Origin: Maritimibacter sp.
GTDB taxonomy: Bacteria > Pseudomonadota > Alphaproteobacteria > Rhodobacterales > Rhodobacteraceae
Direction: 5' to 3'
Assembly: GCA_020441225.1 (NCBI GenBank)
Contig: JAGRMP010000296.1
Location: 7,734 to 13,984 of the forward strand
Length of the DNA stretch: 6,251 bases
The position numbers were made by a program, and so were the translations under genes. A model generated the notes under the pieces. It did not search any database. It worked only from the letters and a program-made list of their open reading frames with translations, and was not told the origin of the DNA. The stretch's first letter is position 1; every line of letters starts with the position of its first letter. Shown here piece by piece: positions 5,321 through 6,251 of this stretch.

Positions 5321-5332
5321 AAACCGCTTTGA
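5319..5332. promoter_or_regulatory. Second, imperfect LacI-type operator at aglR
   Basis: TCAAACCGCTTTGA has perfect 5-base arms TCAAA/TTTGA around a CG centre, with one mismatched pair. Its centre is 10 bp from that of GAAACGTTTC and the two sites overlap by 2 bp. It resembles the perfect site at 5482-5495 more closely than the GAAACGTTTC site does. Confidence 0.5.
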
Positions 5333-5343
5333 TTGACCTTCCG

Positions 5344-5373
5344 AGCCTAGGGCCGAATGCGACCTTGTGTCAA
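5344..5373 (-). promoter_or_regulatory. Candidate aglR promoter
   Basis: On the minus strand a perfect -35 hexamer, TTGACA (5368-5373), is followed after 18 bases by TAGGCT (5344-5349), which keeps the T, A and final T of the -10. The start would be near 5337, placing both operators at about +5 to +27, where bound repressor would block the polymerase. Confidence 0.5.
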
Positions 5374-5376
5374 AAG

Positions 5377-5432
5377 AAACTCTATTTCTTGTGCAAACTC
5401 CCTGAAAGGACGCCAAAACTCGTGGCAAACTC
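5377..5432 (+). repeat. Four direct AAACTC copies between the agl promoters
   Basis: AAACTC occurs at 5377-5382, 5395-5400, 5416-5421 and 5427-5432, all in the same orientation. The second and fourth belong to a longer exact repeat GCAAACTCC (5393-5401 and 5425-5433), 32 bp apart. Start-to-start distances are 18, 21 and 11 bp. They lie upstream of both predicted -35 elements. An inverted repeat AAGAAA/TTTCTT (5374-5379 and 5385-5390) overlaps the first copy. Function unknown; an activator-binding array is possible. Confidence 0.6.
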
Positions 5433-5443
5433 CGCATGCCGCA

Positions 5444-5473
5444 TTGACATATGGCGGGTGGCTGCGCGACGGT
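5444..5473 (+). promoter_or_regulatory. Candidate aglE promoter
   Basis: TTGACA at 5444-5449 is a perfect -35. After 18 bases comes GACGGT (5468-5473), a poor -10 that keeps only A2 and T6. The predicted start is near 5480, directly before the operator at 5482. A weak -10 behind a perfect -35 is compatible with activation. Confidence 0.4.
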
Positions 5474-5481
5474 GGCGCTGT

Positions 5482-5495
5482 CCAAAGCGCTTTGG
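5482..5495. promoter_or_regulatory. Perfect LacI-type operator controlling aglE
   Basis: CCAAAGCGCTTTGG is a perfect 14-bp palindrome with a central CG. The AAAGCGCTTT core is the classic operator type of LacI-family sugar regulators in alphaproteobacteria, including AglR-like ones. It sits at about +2 to +15 of the predicted aglE transcript, 83 bp before the start codon. Its centre is 163 bp and 173 bp from the two operators at aglR, so repression loops are possible. Confidence 0.8.
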
Positions 5496-5539
5496 GGTGA
5501 GTCGAACCCGGCTCTCCGCCAGCTCAAGGATTGTTTCAG

Positions 5540-5555
5540 GCGCCGGTTCTGGCGC
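5540..5555 (+). other. Hairpin in the aglE leader, just before the SD
   Basis: GCGCC (5540-5544) pairs with GGCGC (5551-5555); a G-U pair extends it, leaving a GTTC loop. It ends 6 bases before the GGGAGGA SD. It may shape ribosome access or protect the 5' end; no regulatory role is shown. Confidence 0.35.
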
Positions 5556-5561
5556 AGATCT

Positions 5562-5568
5562 GGGAGGA
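5562..5568 (+). promoter_or_regulatory. Ribosome-binding site of aglE
   Basis: GGGAGGA is a strong Shine-Dalgarno, 10 bases before the ATG at 5579, slightly longer than optimal. The ATG is confirmed by the signal peptide that follows. Confidence 0.75.
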
Positions 5569-5578
5569 TACGGATAAT

Positions 5579-6251
5579 ATGAAACAGACACTCTTCACCA
5601 CTGCCGCCGTGATCGCGCTGTCGGCCGGTACGGCGTCCGCTGCCGACCTGGTCTTCACGCCGGGCGAGGGGCCGTTCAGCTGGGACAGCTACAACGCCTG
5701 GGCCGAAACCGCGCCCGACCTCAGCGGTCAGACCATCACCATCGGCGGCCCCTGGCTGCAGCCTGAAGACGGCTATTTCCGCTCGGTCACCGATTACTTC
5801 ATGGAAGCCACCGGCGCCGAAGTGATCTACACCGGCTCGGACAGCTTCGAGCAGCAGATCGTGATCGACGCCGAAGCCGGCGCCGCGCCCAACATCGCGG
5901 TGTTCCCGCAGCCCGGTCTCGCCGCCGACATGGCCGCGCGCGGCCTGCTCACCCCGCTGCCCGAAGGCATGGGCGATTTCGTCGCCGAAAACTACGGCGC
6001 GGGCGAGTCCTGGGTCGATCTCGGCACCTATGCCGACGCCGACGGCAACGACCAGCTCTACGGCTATTTCTACAACGTGAACGTCAAGTCGCTGGTGTGG
6101 TACGTGCCGGAAAACTTCGAGGATGCGGGCTACGAAGTCCCGACCACGATGGAAGAACTCAAAGCGCTGACCGAGCAGATCGCAGCCGACGGCGAAGTGC
6201 CGTGGTGCATCGGCCTCGGCTCCGGCGCCGCGACCGGCTGGCCGGCGACCG
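5579..6251 (+). CDS. aglE: Alpha-glucoside ABC transporter substrate-binding protein AglE (3' truncated by window edge)
   Basis: The first 224 codons of an extracellular solute-binding protein (family 1, maltose-binding type); AglE proteins are about 450-460 residues, so roughly half is visible and the frame is still open at the edge. Residues 1-21 form a Sec signal peptide, MKQ, then a hydrophobic core, then ASA before the likely cleavage site ASA|AD; no lipobox Cys is seen, so the protein should be free in the periplasm. The mature part shows features that recur in AglE-type proteins: ITIGGPWLQPEDGYFRSV (residues 56-73), EQQIVIDAEAGAAPNIAVFP (from about 95) and YNVNVKSLVWYVPENFEDAG (about 165-184). 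It delivers alpha-glucosides (sucrose, trehalose, maltose in the Sinorhizobium meliloti agl system) to AglF/AglG permeases and the AglK ATPase, which would be expected beyond the right edge. It is divergent from aglR and has an operator at its start. Confidence 0.9.
   Translation, partial: MKQTLFTTAAVIALSAGTASAADLVFTPGEGPFSWDSYNAWAETAPDLSGQTITIGGPWLQPEDGYFRSVTDYFMEATGAEVIYTGSDSFEQQIVIDAEAGAAPNIAVFPQPGLAADMAARGLLTPLPEGMGDFVAENYGAGESWVDLGTYADADGNDQLYGYFYNVNVKSLVWYVPENFEDAGYEVPTTMEELKALTEQIAADGEVPWCIGLGSGAATGWPAT

Noticed and set aside
5555..5562. CAGATCTG palindrome before the aglE SD, similar to the bioM upstream repeat
   Set aside because: Only 8 bp long and lacks the GTAC centre; the resemblance is likely chance.
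1..6251. CRISPR array, insertion sequence, toxin-antitoxin or phage defence genes
   Set aside because: No regularly spaced repeats, transposase motifs or small paired toxin-like genes were found; all sizeable real genes have known families.

Overview
The window is high-GC DNA with strongly GC-biased third codon positions. Its gene content (BioM-BioN-BioY biotin transporter, an AglR/AglE pair, and a very short Flp-like pilin with a G-A-V-T-V-D-W core) fits an alphaproteobacterium, most likely of the Rhodobacterales. The placement is inferred from gene families; no 16S or similar marker is present. No mobile element, CRISPR array, integrase or plasmid function was seen. The genes look like ordinary chromosomal metabolic and transport genes.

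Layout, left to right. (1) Positions 1-506, + strand: the 3' two-thirds of an inositol-monophosphatase-family gene, cut by the window edge. (2) 507-889: a non-coding stretch with several GC-rich hairpins. (3) 890-1108, +: a 72-residue Flp/type IVb-like pilin. (4) 1109-1231: a convergent spacer with a GC hairpin and an exact 17-bp direct repeat. (5) 1232-1978, - strand: a rhomboid intramembrane serine protease with its Ser/His dyad. (6) 1979-2095: a spacer with a long inverted repeat. (7) 2096-2179, +: tRNA-Leu(UAA) with CCA encoded. (8) 4121-2198, -: bioM, bioN and bioY in transcription order, a complete ECF-type biotin importer operon. (9) 5303-4266, -: a LacI-family regulator, probably AglR. 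(10) 5304-5578: a divergent control region. (11) 5579-6251, +: the first 224 codons of aglE, the periplasmic binding protein of an alpha-glucoside ABC importer, cut by the right edge.

How the genes work together. BioY binds biotin in the membrane, BioN couples it to the ATPase BioM, and all three are co-transcribed. BioM and BioN overlap by 26 bp and BioN to BioY leaves an 18-bp gap. AglR and aglE are divergent. Their 275-bp spacer holds CG-centred LacI-type palindromes at both ends, each just downstream of a TTGACA hexamer. This predicts that one repressor controls both its own gene and the uptake operon. The same spacer also carries four direct AAACTC copies that fit neither promoter nor operator.

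I found no convincing new multi-gene system. The items most worth a second look are regulatory: the aglR-aglE control region with its AAACTC array, the tandem 11-bp repeat and 12-bp palindrome upstream of bioM, and the tRNA-Leu gene facing the end of bioY with only 18 bp between them.
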